DNA of 64,000 nucleotides from a virus. The stretch covers positions 1-64,000 of the IMG/VR virus record IMGVR_UViG_3300008448_011250. One strand, written 5' to 3'. Below the pieces are notes generated by a model. The model was not told the DNA's origin, made no database searches, and worked only from the letters and a program-made list of their open reading frames with translations. The stretch's first letter is position 1; every line of letters starts with the position of its first letter. Of this stretch, positions 50,550-58,890 are shown piece after piece. The position numbers were made by a program, and so were the translations under genes.

Positions 50550-50984
50550 ATGAAAAAAAATACATTAGCAGAAAATATGCGTAGATTCGGCACTAAGAAT
50601 TTACATGAAACTAATTTCACTTTAACTGATCTGGAAAATAAATTAGGATTTGATTCAGGTGCTAACCGAGATCCAAAAACAGGCAATTTAAGAGATACTG
50701 ATTCAAATAATAACGGATATCCAGATGATACCGAAGGATCTGCTAATAAGCAAATGATTTTATTTTCTGGTACTAATAAGTTCATGGATAGAGTTGCTAT
50801 TAATGTATTTAACAGATATGGCTTCGATAAAACTTCGATTAACCGATCATATGATCCAAACGAAGGTATTGTTGAATTTAAAGTAACTATTTCAGATGAA
50901 ATTGCAGATAAAATTAGTGATGAATTAGAACGAGCAGATAGAGACCGCGGCGAATATGGTGGCTACATTGTAGTTGAACAATAA
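50550..50984 (+). CDS. Putative internal head protein with capsid-targeting tag, copy B
   Basis: A 144-residue protein. Residues 6-20 (LAENMRRFGTKNLHE) repeat the N-terminal tag of the protein at 30265, ending in L-H-E, a T4-type prohead cleavage tripeptide. The codons differ at many silent positions, so the peptide itself is under selection. After the tag there is an Asp/Asn-rich part (RDTDSNNNGYPDDTEG) that resembles a calcium-binding dockerin-like loop, then an alpha/beta part. The gene lies alone between replication genes and a terminator. Packaging in the head is inferred. Confidence 0.6.
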   Translation: MKKNTLAENMRRFGTKNLHETNFTLTDLENKLGFDSGANRDPKTGNLRDTDSNNNGYPDDTEGSANKQMILFSGTNKFMDRVAINVFNRYGFDKTSINRSYDPNEGIVEFKVTISDEIADKISDELERADRDRGEYGGYIVVEQ

Positions 50985-50999
50985 AAAAATTAGTATAAG

Positions 51000-51028
51000 G
51001 TGCTAGCAGAAATGTTAGCACTTTTTTA
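51000..51028 (+). terminator. Rho-independent terminator with GAAA tetraloop
   Basis: A 9-bp stem, GTGCTAGCA (51000-51008) with TGTTAGCAC (51013-51021, one G-T pair), is closed by a GAAA tetraloop and followed by six T. It lies 16 bases after the tagged gene and before the promoter-like region of the nuclease gene. Confidence 0.9.
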
Positions 51029-51059
51029 CTATCCGGTTGGTATATAGTGATATTTTTCA

Positions 51060-51065
51060 TATATT
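51060..51065 (+). promoter_or_regulatory. Putative -10 box 6 bases before ATG 51072
   Basis: TATATT then AATAGT then ATG, right after a strong terminator, with no ribosome site. It is a member of the TATAWT-(A)ATAGT-ATG set. Confidence 0.5.
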
Positions 51066-51071
51066 AATAGT

Positions 51072-52028
51072 ATGAAATCCGGAAACTATCTTTCACCGAT
51101 ATATCGTTTATCTCAACGAGATTCAACGACAGTTCCAAGAAAAATATCTTATTCGCAGTGGTCAATGTATGAACGTTGTCCACTTTCTTGGAAATTAGCT
51201 TACATTGATGGATTAGCTCCATTCACATCTTCAATTGATACATGTTTCGGAACAGCATTTCACGAAACATTTCAATATTTCTTAACGGTTATGTATACCG
51301 AATCAGTTAAGAAAGCAGAAGCAATAAATTTTAGAGACATATTAACGGCAAAGCTCAAAGAAGAATATTCACGATGTGTTGCTGAAAATAATGGTGAACA
51401 TTTTTCAAATCCATTACAATTAGCAGAATACCTTGAAGATGGCGTTGCAATATTGAATTGGTTTATGAAACGACGCTCACAATACTTTTCATCTAAGAAT
51501 TGGGAATTGGCAGGCATCGAAATGGAATTGTGTGTACAAGCTTCAGACGAAAATCCTTCAGTATATTGGTATGGATTTATGGATGTTGTTATGCGACATG
51601 TTCCTAGCGGTAAAATATACATATATGACATTAAAACAAGTCGTAATGGTTGGAATCAAAATGCAAAATCAGATTCACTTAAATTAGCTCAGCTTATTAC
51701 ATATAAAAATTATTTTGCAAAACAATATGGTATTCCTAAAGAAAACATTGAAGTTGAATTCTTTGTGGTTAAACGCAAAATAATGGAAGAGTCAATGTTT
51801 CCTCAGAAACGCATACAAAACATCAAACCTGCTGCAGGTAGTGTAACACAAAAGCGTGTTCAACGTAGCATTGATTTGTTTATTGAACATTGCTTTGATG
51901 CAGAAGGCAACAAATTAGCAGATAAAACATATTTAGCAGTAGCCGGCAAAGGTTCTGCAAATTGTAAGTATTGTCCATTTAAAACTGATTACGAACGATG
52001 TCCGAAAGCGAACAGAATAAAAGAATAA
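51072..52028 (+). CDS. PD-(D/E)XK nuclease with iron-sulphur cysteines (RecB/Cas4 type)
   Basis: A 318-residue nuclease of the RecB/PDDEXK_1 class. The motifs are SYSQWSMYERCPLSWKLAY (N-terminal helix with C36), GTAFHE (60-65), GFMDVV with D171, YDIKTS with D186 and K188, and AQLITY (Q207). Four cysteines, C36, C298, C301 and C310 (NCKYCPF..ERC), match the 4Fe-4S cluster of Cas4 and AddB. It probably resects DNA ends during recombination-dependent replication or degrades host DNA. It heads a new transcript after a terminator. Confidence 0.88.
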   Translation: MKSGNYLSPIYRLSQRDSTTVPRKISYSQWSMYERCPLSWKLAYIDGLAPFTSSIDTCFGTAFHETFQYFLTVMYTESVKKAEAINFRDILTAKLKEEYSRCVAENNGEHFSNPLQLAEYLEDGVAILNWFMKRRSQYFSSKNWELAGIEMELCVQASDENPSVYWYGFMDVVMRHVPSGKIYIYDIKTSRNGWNQNAKSDSLKLAQLITYKNYFAKQYGIPKENIEVEFFVVKRKIMEESMFPQKRIQNIKPAAGSVTQKRVQRSIDLFIEHCFDAEGNKLADKTYLAVAGKGSANCKYCPFKTDYERCPKANRIKE

Positions 52029-52240
52029 AGTATTTGCATGAACATGTTTATGTTTATCAATTCGATATTGAAAATCACCCAACATGGGGTGGTAAGCGTT
52101 GGACTACAATGGAATATGCTCTTTGCACTAACATTGATGATCCAAACCACAAAGAAAATAAAAAGCTATTAGAATCCATGCTCAGACTAGTATATGGATA
52201 TTATCCAAAAGGTGTTAAATTCATAAAGGAACGAGTATGA
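51998..52240 (+). CDS. Small unknown protein
   Basis: An 80-residue protein starting inside the nuclease gene (31-base overlap). It is Tyr/Trp-rich: HVYVYQFDIENHPTWGGKRWTTMEYALCTNI, then helix NKKLLESMLRLVYGYYPKG. No family is recognised. Its stop overlaps the next start by ATGA. The alternative of a later start is weak because no in-frame ATG precedes the conserved-looking part. Confidence 0.6.
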   Translation: MSESEQNKRIKYLHEHVYVYQFDIENHPTWGGKRWTTMEYALCTNIDDPNHKENKKLLESMLRLVYGYYPKGVKFIKERV

Positions 52241-52641
52241 CCCGAGTTGCAGTAGTAGGCAATACAAATTGGCAAAATAAACGCAAAGTACAGGATACAC
52301 TTCAAATGCTTAAACGTAAGTTTGGAGAAGAGTTAACAGTAGTTGGCGCCGGGGGAACTGAAGGTGCTAATAGTATGGTTAGAAAATATACATTAGAATT
52401 TTCAATACGTTATGAAGAATACAATCCTAGTTTTTCCGGATACAACATGTACTCCGCTATGCCAGAATCTTATTATGGAAAACCTTATCATTTTAGTCAA
52501 CTTCATCATCGCATGAAATTGATTGCTGAACGTTGCGATTACATGATGATATTAACCAATGAAATGCAACTTGATCCGGTGTTGCAAACAGCTTGGTCTA
52601 AGACAAAAAAACTTAATAAACCGGTTGTTATTTTAGGATAG
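52237..52641 (+). CDS. SLOG-like (Rossmann) nucleotide-binding protein
   Basis: A 134-residue alpha/beta protein. The start VAVVGNTNWQNKRKVQDTLQML and the later VVGAGGTEGANSMVRKYTLE are the two glycine-containing loops typical of the SLOG/DprA-like (YspA-type) nucleotide-binding fold, and AERCDYMMILTNE with VVILG complete it. Such domains bind nucleotide-like signals or ligands in defence and stress systems. A phage copy could sense or bind a signal, but the ligand is unknown. It ends before the glycan cluster promoter. Confidence 0.65.
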   Translation: MTRVAVVGNTNWQNKRKVQDTLQMLKRKFGEELTVVGAGGTEGANSMVRKYTLEFSIRYEEYNPSFSGYNMYSAMPESYYGKPYHFSQLHHRMKLIAERCDYMMILTNEMQLDPVLQTAWSKTKKLNKPVVILG

Positions 52642-52664
52642 TATATTTATATTAAAGTTATAAA
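52641..52664 (+). promoter_or_regulatory. Putative late promoter of the glycan cluster
   Basis: These 24 bases are identical to 19099-19122. The core TATTTATAT is at 52644-52652, 20 bases before the ATG at 52673, with an AAAGGAA ribosome site after it. It suggests that the glycan genes are expressed together with virion genes. Confidence 0.7.
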
Positions 52665-52672
52665 GGAATAGA

Positions 52673-54160
52673 ATGGAATTACCAAAGTTACAAAAGATTG
52701 ATCCTAACAAACCTAAGAAAAAGAAAATCTTATTGTTAGCAGATGATTTTCGCTTACCATCAGGTATCGGAACAATCAGTAAAGAAATTATTTTTAATAC
52801 AATTCATCACTATGATTGGGTTCAATTAGGTGCTGCACTAAATCATCCTGATGCTGGTAAAGCATATGATTTGTCCGAAGATGTTCGCAGAGAAACAGGA
52901 GTTGAAGATGCTTCAGTTAAATTAATTCCATATAATGGTTATGGTGATAGAAACATTTTGTTTGCATTGCTAAATCAAGAAAAGCCAGATGCAATCTTTC
53001 ACTTTACAGATCCTAGATATTGGACATGGTTGTATGCATTAGAACATGAAATTAAAACTACATATGCAACGCCAATTATTTATTATTCAATTTGGGATGA
53101 TTTACCATATCCAATGTGGAACGCCCCTTTTTATGCAAGTTGCGATTTAATCATAGGCATTAGTAAGCAATCCGATAATATCCATAGAGAAGTGCTTAAA
53201 CAGAACGGATTTAAGGTTGTAGATTATGATGAATCTGATGAACTTTGTGCCGAAGTTAGTTCAGATGAAATCATTACAGGTTTTGTTCCTCACGGATTAA
53301 ATCATAATACGTTTAAACCTTTAGACGCCAAAGATCCGGTGTTGGTTGATATGCACAAAAAAATCAAAACGGATAATGGAGTAGATTTTGTAGTATTTTG
53401 GAATAATCGAAATATTCGAAGAAAACAACCAGGAGATGTAATTTTAGCATTCAAAACATTCGTTGATGGATTGCCAGAAGCCAAACGTCAAACAGTTGCA
53501 TTATTAATGCATACTCAGATAGTAGACGATAATGGAACAGATTTACGTGCAGTATGGAAAGCAGTATGTCCTGATTATAAAGTATTATTTTCGGAGGCAA
53601 AACTAAACACGCCGGAATTGAATGCAATGTATAACGTAGCAGATGTTGTAGTTAATATTGGATCAAATGAAGGTTGGGGACTAAGTTCAACTGAGGCAAT
53701 TTTATCCGGAACGCCTATCATTAATAATGTTACTGGTGGATTACAAGATCAATGTGGCTTTGTAGACGAAAATGATGAATGGATACGTTTTAATGGTGAA
53801 TTTGCAACTAATCATGCTGGTAAGTATAAATTACATGGAGTTTGGGCTAAACCAGTATTTCCTAGTAATAGAAGCTTACAAGGATCTCCGCAAACACCTT
53901 ATATCTTTGATGATCGTGTTCGATTTGAAGATGTAGCCGATGCAATTGCATATTGGTATGACACACCAGAAACCCTTCGTTCAGAAATGGGACAATCAGG
54001 AAGAGAATGGGCGTTAAAAAATGGATTAACGGCACAACAAATGGGGCAGAAAATGATTTGGATGATTGATTATTTATTTGAATCAAAACAAGTAATTAGA
54101 AAGCGATACACATTAACACCAGTTACAGAAACAAAATACGAAAAAATAGGAATAGTATGA
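52673..54160 (+). CDS. Glycosyltransferase, GT-B fold
   Basis: A 495-residue GT4-like enzyme. The N-terminal Rossmann part (KILLLADDFRLPSGIGTISKEII) is followed by acceptor-side strands, and the C-terminal donor site has NVADVVVNIGSNEGWGLSSTEAILSGTPIINNVTGGLQDQ (E-x-x-G-x-x-x-x-E region). The first eight residues, MELPKLQK, repeat a motif at the C-terminus of the next gene's product. The final 30 residues are charged. It is the first gene of the glycan cluster and overlaps the next by 4 bases. Confidence 0.85.
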   Translation: MELPKLQKIDPNKPKKKKILLLADDFRLPSGIGTISKEIIFNTIHHYDWVQLGAALNHPDAGKAYDLSEDVRRETGVEDASVKLIPYNGYGDRNILFALLNQEKPDAIFHFTDPRYWTWLYALEHEIKTTYATPIIYYSIWDDLPYPMWNAPFYASCDLIIGISKQSDNIHREVLKQNGFKVVDYDESDELCAEVSSDEIITGFVPHGLNHNTFKPLDAKDPVLVDMHKKIKTDNGVDFVVFWNNRNIRRKQPGDVILAFKTFVDGLPEAKRQTVALLMHTQIVDDNGTDLRAVWKAVCPDYKVLFSEAKLNTPELNAMYNVADVVVNIGSNEGWGLSSTEAILSGTPIINNVTGGLQDQCGFVDENDEWIRFNGEFATNHAGKYKLHGVWAKPVFPSNRSLQGSPQTPYIFDDRVRFEDVADAIAYWYDTPETLRSEMGQSGREWALKNGLTAQQMGQKMIWMIDYLFESKQVIRKRYTLTPVTETKYEKIGIV

Positions 54161-55416
54161 GAACAGCGGTTATATCATCACCAGTAGCAACACAATCAGG
54201 TTACGGACACCACGCACGAGAAGTAATTAAACAATTTATAGATAAACGAGGCGAAGAGTGGGACATTAAATTACTTTCAATGCCATGGGGACATACTCCA
54301 TTTACATATCCTATTCCGTTTGATTGGCAAAGCAGATTTGTTCCGCTTCCATTAACAGCACAGCCAGACATCTGGGTTCAAATTACAGTACCAAATGAAT
54401 TTCAACCTATAGGTAAATACAATATTGGTGTAACAGCAGGAACTGAAGGAGACGTTTGTCCTGCAGAATGGATTGATAAGATCAATCAAATGCAAGTTAC
54501 TATAGTTCCTAGCGAATTTACTAAATCAGTATTCGAAACAACAGCAAAGAATGCTGGAAAGTCGATTACAACTAGTTTACAAGTAGTTCCAGAATATTTT
54601 GATGACAAAATATATGACAATAAAAATGTAACCGTTAAAGTTGCTGGATTAGATGATATTAAAGAATCTGCAGCATTTTTAAGTGTCGGACATTGGTTGC
54701 AAGGTCAATTGGGGGAAGATCGTAAAAACATCGGGGGACTAGTGCATTGTTTCTTCAATACATATAAAAACAAGAAAGATGCTCCTGCGTTGATACTAAA
54801 AACAAGCGGAGCAACATATTCGGTAACAGATCGAAAAGAAATTGAAAATAGAATCAATCAAGTTCGAGATTTATTTCCAAATGTAAAACTTCCTAGTATA
54901 TACTTATTACATGGTGATTTAACAAATGCAGAAATGAATGCATTATACAATCACACTAAAGTAAAAGCAATGATATCATTTACTAAATCTGAAGGATTCG
55001 GACGACCATTGTTAGAATTTGCTACAACAGGTAAGCCAATCATTGCCCCACATTACTCCGGGCCTGCAGACTTCTTAAAAAAAGATTTTATGTGTGCCCT
55101 GCCAGGAGCATTAACTCCAATTCATCCATCTGCGCAAAATGAATTTTTAATTGCAGACGCAAAATGGTTTACGATAGATTATGGGTATGCTGGGAAAATG
55201 ATGCAAGAAGTATTGAAAAATTATAAAACATTTAAAGATTTAGCAACTCGTCAAAGATACTTTGTAAATACTAATTTTACAGAAACTGCAGTAGCTAAAC
55301 GTTATGATGAAGTATTGCAAATCATTGATGATGGCGTAAATAAAATTCCGAAAGCAGTTGAATTAAAATTACCGCAGTTACAAAAAGTAGAATTACCTAA
55401 GCTTCAAAAGGTTTGA
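54157..55416 (+). CDS. Glycosyltransferase, GT-B fold, with LPxLQKV repeats
   Basis: A 419-residue GT4-like enzyme. The opening (AVISSPVATQSGYGHHAREVI) and the donor region (VKAMISFTKSEGFGRPLLEFATTGKPIIAPHYSGPADFL) are clear. The extreme C-terminus has two tandem LP(Q/K)LQKV units, like the N-terminus of the preceding glycosyltransferase, which may be a docking or oligomerisation peptide. It shares no close overall identity with that neighbour, so these are not simple duplicates. It is followed by a gap with a TATAAT box. Confidence 0.85.
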   Translation: MRTAVISSPVATQSGYGHHAREVIKQFIDKRGEEWDIKLLSMPWGHTPFTYPIPFDWQSRFVPLPLTAQPDIWVQITVPNEFQPIGKYNIGVTAGTEGDVCPAEWIDKINQMQVTIVPSEFTKSVFETTAKNAGKSITTSLQVVPEYFDDKIYDNKNVTVKVAGLDDIKESAAFLSVGHWLQGQLGEDRKNIGGLVHCFFNTYKNKKDAPALILKTSGATYSVTDRKEIENRINQVRDLFPNVKLPSIYLLHGDLTNAEMNALYNHTKVKAMISFTKSEGFGRPLLEFATTGKPIIAPHYSGPADFLKKDFMCALPGALTPIHPSAQNEFLIADAKWFTIDYGYAGKMMQEVLKNYKTFKDLATRQRYFVNTNFTETAVAKRYDEVLQIIDDGVNKIPKAVELKLPQLQKVELPKLQKV

Positions 55417-55434
55417 TAATAATCTAAATTTTAA

Positions 55435-55440
55435 TATAAT
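55435..55440 (+). promoter_or_regulatory. Putative -10 box 5 bases before ATG 55446
   Basis: TATAAT then ATAGT then ATG, with no ribosome site. This is the most consensus-like member of the leaderless-type set and would drive the rest of the glycan cluster. Confidence 0.5.
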
Positions 55441-55445
55441 ATAGT

Positions 55446-56066
55446 ATGACAATAACATATGCTATTACCGTTTGTAATGAATTTATAGAAATTCAACGAT
55501 TACTTGGTTTCTTGTTAAAACATAAACGTATACAAGATAATATTGTAGTTTTATATGATGAAGCAAATGGAGATCTAGAAATTGAAAATTTTTTGCGTTC
55601 GCATTCTGTTAATGCGGAATTTGCTTGGCATAAAGCAAAGTTTCAAGGACATTTTGCAGATTGGAAAAATCATTTAACTAAATTATGTACAGGAGATTAT
55701 ATTTTTCAAATTGATGCCGATGAAATGATTGATGAGTATATATGCCGTCTCTTACCACAAGTATTAGAACACAATCAAGTAGATGTAATTCGTGTACCAA
55801 GAATCAATACGGTACAAGGTATGACACAAGATCATATGCAACAATGGGGCTGGAATGTTAATGAACATGGATGGATCAATTTTCCAGATTATCAATGGCG
55901 CGTTTATCGTAACGCACCACACATTAAATGGGAAAACAAAGTTCATGAAGTGTTAACTGGATATGAAACAATATCTCATTTACCAACTGATAAAGAATGG
56001 TGTCTATTGCATCCTAAAACAATTGAACGACAAGTAAAACAGAATTCATATTATGCAAATCTATAG
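55446..56066 (+). CDS. Family 2 glycosyltransferase, short
   Basis: A 206-residue GT-A type enzyme. The start ITYAITVCNEFIEIQRLL is the GT2 nucleotide-binding strand, and QIDADEM (about residue 84) is the metal-binding DxD. A Trp-rich segment (HMQQWGWNVNEHGWINFPDYQWRVYRN) then WENKVHEVL is typical of the short GT2 group that reads V-H-E. The C-terminal helix ends at the next gene, which overlaps by 14 bases. Confidence 0.8.
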   Translation: MTITYAITVCNEFIEIQRLLGFLLKHKRIQDNIVVLYDEANGDLEIENFLRSHSVNAEFAWHKAKFQGHFADWKNHLTKLCTGDYIFQIDADEMIDEYICRLLPQVLEHNQVDVIRVPRINTVQGMTQDHMQQWGWNVNEHGWINFPDYQWRVYRNAPHIKWENKVHEVLTGYETISHLPTDKEWCLLHPKTIERQVKQNSYYANL

Positions 56067-56910
56067 TCCATTAACATTTTGTATATCTACGTTCAATAAT
56101 TTGCCATATTTGAAGATTGCTATTGATTCTGTTAGAAAAAATAGTTATTACAAATCGGCTCCATTTCTTATTCATGCAGAAAATTGTACAGATGGTACTA
56201 ATGAATGGTTACAGGAAAACAAAGACACATACAATTTAACATTACTTATTGAACCTGAGAATGATGATATAAAGGGCATTGGCGGCGGAATGAATATTTG
56301 CGCCGAACATGTTGAAACTGACTATATCATGTTTCTCCATTCTGATTTTTATGTCACAAAAAATTGGGATAAAGCTTTGTTAGATATACATGAAAAATAT
56401 CCTACGGAAAAGTTATGGGTTAATTCACATCGTGTAGAGCCGAATATGTTTAATAATCCAACTAGTAGACCAGGTACAGTAATAGTTCCGCCTACAATGT
56501 TTGGTGCTTACTTTCATGATTTTAATTCTGAGTACTTTGATGCATGGGCTGAAGATTTTATTCGAATAAATAATGAAATTGAAATTCCAAAAGGAGAAGG
56601 AGTCTCTGGATTAGTTAAAAAATCAGTTTGGATCGAAGTTGGAGGCAATGATCCGAGATTTGCTCCTGCAAGTTGGGACGATATGGATTTATTCTTAAGA
56701 ATGTTACAACATGGTGTAAGATTCATATTACCAGCTTCATCATTAGTATGGCATTTTGGTGCTAGAGGTAGTCATCGATTAGAAGAAAATAATGGACAAA
56801 GTTCCGAAAGGCAACGCATTGCAGAACATGAAAATGCACACAAATGGTTACAAAAATGGGGAGCGATGCCAGCGTTTGATGAGTATGGAATGATAAAAGG
56901 AATACAATGA
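56053..56910 (+). CDS. Family 2 glycosyltransferase
   Basis: A 285-residue GT-A enzyme. It has SPLTFCISTFNNLPYLKIAIDSVRK at the start, HAENCTDGTNEWL, a DxD-like HSDFYV, then GVSGLVKKSVWIEVGGNDPRFAPASWDDMDLFLRM as acceptor/base region, and WHFGARGSHR. The last motif recalls phage and capsule GT2 proteins. The ends overlap both neighbours (14 and 4 bases). The product sugar is unknown. Confidence 0.82.
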   Translation: MQIYSPLTFCISTFNNLPYLKIAIDSVRKNSYYKSAPFLIHAENCTDGTNEWLQENKDTYNLTLLIEPENDDIKGIGGGMNICAEHVETDYIMFLHSDFYVTKNWDKALLDIHEKYPTEKLWVNSHRVEPNMFNNPTSRPGTVIVPPTMFGAYFHDFNSEYFDAWAEDFIRINNEIEIPKGEGVSGLVKKSVWIEVGGNDPRFAPASWDDMDLFLRMLQHGVRFILPASSLVWHFGARGSHRLEENNGQSSERQRIAEHENAHKWLQKWGAMPAFDEYGMIKGIQ

Positions 56911-57593
56911 AAAATATACCTATAGTAATTTTAAACAGAGATCGTTTATATCCTTTAATTGATCAAGTTAATGTTTTAAAGAAAAAAGGATATCATAATA
57001 TAACTATCATCGATAATCAATCAACATATCAACCTTTATTGGATTGGTATAAAGAAACCGGAATTGATGTTTTTTATAATGATGTGACTGAAAATTCGTG
57101 CCATGCTTTTAGAGATTTAGTAATGATGAATCATCCTAAATTTAAAGCTATTACATCTGATTGGTATGTATTCAATGACAGTGACATTATCCCTTTAGAT
57201 ACAGTTCCAGATAATTTTATTGAAGATTTAATTGATTATGCAATTCGACACAACAAAACGAAAGTTGGAATGTCAATTAAAATTGATGACATAGATCTGT
57301 CATATCCATTGAATGCTTGGGTACATAGTTACGAATCAACTTATTGGACTAATGCAATTGTAGATGAAGATGTTGAATTATATCCACATCCAATTGATAC
57401 AACATTTGCAGTACATGCCCCGCATATCATTCCAACTTGGAGTAATGATACATTGCGAGCTGGCGAACCGTATATTGTTAAACATGCTCCATTCTATTAT
57501 GATCCAAACAATTTACCAGAAGATGAAAAGTATTATCTGATGCATATGAATAAACAAAGTAGTAATTGGTCAAGTAAAGTAGAAGTAAAATGA
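56907..57593 (+). CDS. Glycosyltransferase-like protein, GT-A type
   Basis: A 228-residue protein. The start PIVILNRDRLYPLIDQVNVLKKKGYHNITIIDNQSTYQPLLDWYKETG is a GT-A fold strand-helix-strand with DNxS in place of the usual D(N/D)xSxD. VFNDSDIIPLD carries a DxD-like site. The end (PFYYDPNNLPEDEKYYLMH) is shared with phage glycosyltransferases seen elsewhere. A methyl- or glycosyl-transfer role is not separable further. Confidence 0.75.
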   Translation: MKNIPIVILNRDRLYPLIDQVNVLKKKGYHNITIIDNQSTYQPLLDWYKETGIDVFYNDVTENSCHAFRDLVMMNHPKFKAITSDWYVFNDSDIIPLDTVPDNFIEDLIDYAIRHNKTKVGMSIKIDDIDLSYPLNAWVHSYESTYWTNAIVDEDVELYPHPIDTTFAVHAPHIIPTWSNDTLRAGEPYIVKHAPFYYDPNNLPEDEKYYLMHMNKQSSNWSSKVEVK

Positions 57594-58255
57594 TTCCAAT
57601 ACATAAATTTGGTGTTGATTTTGTTATCACACCTTCCACTCCAGCATTAGATGATTTTTGGCAAAATGCATATCAAAACAATTGGGAAAATGAAACGTTT
57701 AATGATATATTACCAGCTCTAGATAAAAATAAAACATTTATTGATATAGGTGCATGGCAAGGTCCAATATCATTGGTAGCACAACAATATTCAAAACAAT
57801 GTTTATGTTTCGAACCCGATCCAGATGCATATAAGTATTTAGCAAAAAACATACAAGCAAATAACTTTAAAAACATACTGCATGAAAATGTAGCTGTGTC
57901 AGCAGAAGCAGTATTAAATCTAGGCGCCGATGAATTAGGCGGCGGTGTAACTAGTTTTACTAAATCTAATAATAGTATACAATGTCCTACAATATCAATA
58001 CAACAGATATTTGAAAAATATAAATTAACACAGGATGATGTATCTGTAATTAAAATTGATGTTGAAGGTTATGAATGTGAACTATTGAAAGATCCTTTTT
58101 GGAAAACTTTAAATGTAAATTTACATATAAGTTTACATGGTTTATTTTTTCAAGACAAACAAAAATATTTTAATGATTTACGAGAATTCTTTGGAAGTGA
58201 TTATCAATTTTTAGAACATGCAGATACACAAGAAATCTTTATAAGGAAACGATGA
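57590..58255 (+). CDS. FkbM-type methyltransferase
   Basis: A 221-residue SAM-dependent methyltransferase of the FkbM group. The SAM site is TFIDIGAWQGPISLVAQQYS, then CLCFEPDPDAYKYLAKNI, and VSVIKIDVEGYECELLKDPF is the strong FkbM mark. It probably O-methylates a sugar of the glycan. It is coupled to both neighbours (ATGA overlaps). Confidence 0.85.
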   Translation: MIPIHKFGVDFVITPSTPALDDFWQNAYQNNWENETFNDILPALDKNKTFIDIGAWQGPISLVAQQYSKQCLCFEPDPDAYKYLAKNIQANNFKNILHENVAVSAEAVLNLGADELGGGVTSFTKSNNSIQCPTISIQQIFEKYKLTQDDVSVIKIDVEGYECELLKDPFWKTLNVNLHISLHGLFFQDKQKYFNDLREFFGSDYQFLEHADTQEIFIRKR

Positions 58256-58890
58256 AAACAATAGCACTATTTGGAGCAAGTGGAGGCTTAGGAAGCCAAT
58301 TATTGCCAGTATTACAAAAAAAGTACAACGTTATTGCAATTAGTTCAGCTGACGTTAATGTAACTAATTATGATGCAGTTAAAACATTATTTGATACACA
58401 CAAAATTGACATTGTTATCAATTTAAGTGGTTATAATTCAGATGCATTTGCTCATAAAATTAATAACGAGCAATTGGATAAACAAATTGATATCAACATA
58501 AAAGGAACTGTAAATATAGTTTCAAATTGTTTGCCATTTATGCGAGAACAACAATTTGGTCGTATTATTTTAGTTTCATCAGTTTTAGCAGATCATCCCG
58601 TTGTTAGTACTAGTATATATTCTGGCTGTAAAGGTTTTGTGGATAGTTTTACTAAAACAGTAGCATTAGAAAATGCAAATAAAAACATCAATTGTAATAG
58701 TTTGCAATTAGGATATTTCGACGGAGGTTTAACATATAAAATACCAGAAACCTTTAGAGATACAATTAAAAATAATATACCAGCAAAACGTTGGGGTATG
58801 ATTTCTGAATTATATAATACAATTGATTATTTAATCGAAACAGGTTATATCACGGGACAAAATATTAATATCAGCGGAGGAATCATATAA
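58252..58890 (+). CDS. Short-chain dehydrogenase/reductase
   Basis: A 212-residue SDR. The cofactor loop GASGGLG (residues 8-14), D(V/I)NVTN, NLSGYNSD in place of the classic NNAG, catalytic S in ILVSSVLAD and Y-x3-K as YSGCKGF are all in order. It likely reduces or oxidises a nucleotide-sugar or sugar ketone for the cluster. It overlaps the next start by 1-4 bases. Confidence 0.85.
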   Translation: MKTIALFGASGGLGSQLLPVLQKKYNVIAISSADVNVTNYDAVKTLFDTHKIDIVINLSGYNSDAFAHKINNEQLDKQIDINIKGTVNIVSNCLPFMREQQFGRIILVSSVLADHPVVSTSIYSGCKGFVDSFTKTVALENANKNINCNSLQLGYFDGGLTYKIPETFRDTIKNNIPAKRWGMISELYNTIDYLIETGYITGQNINISGGII

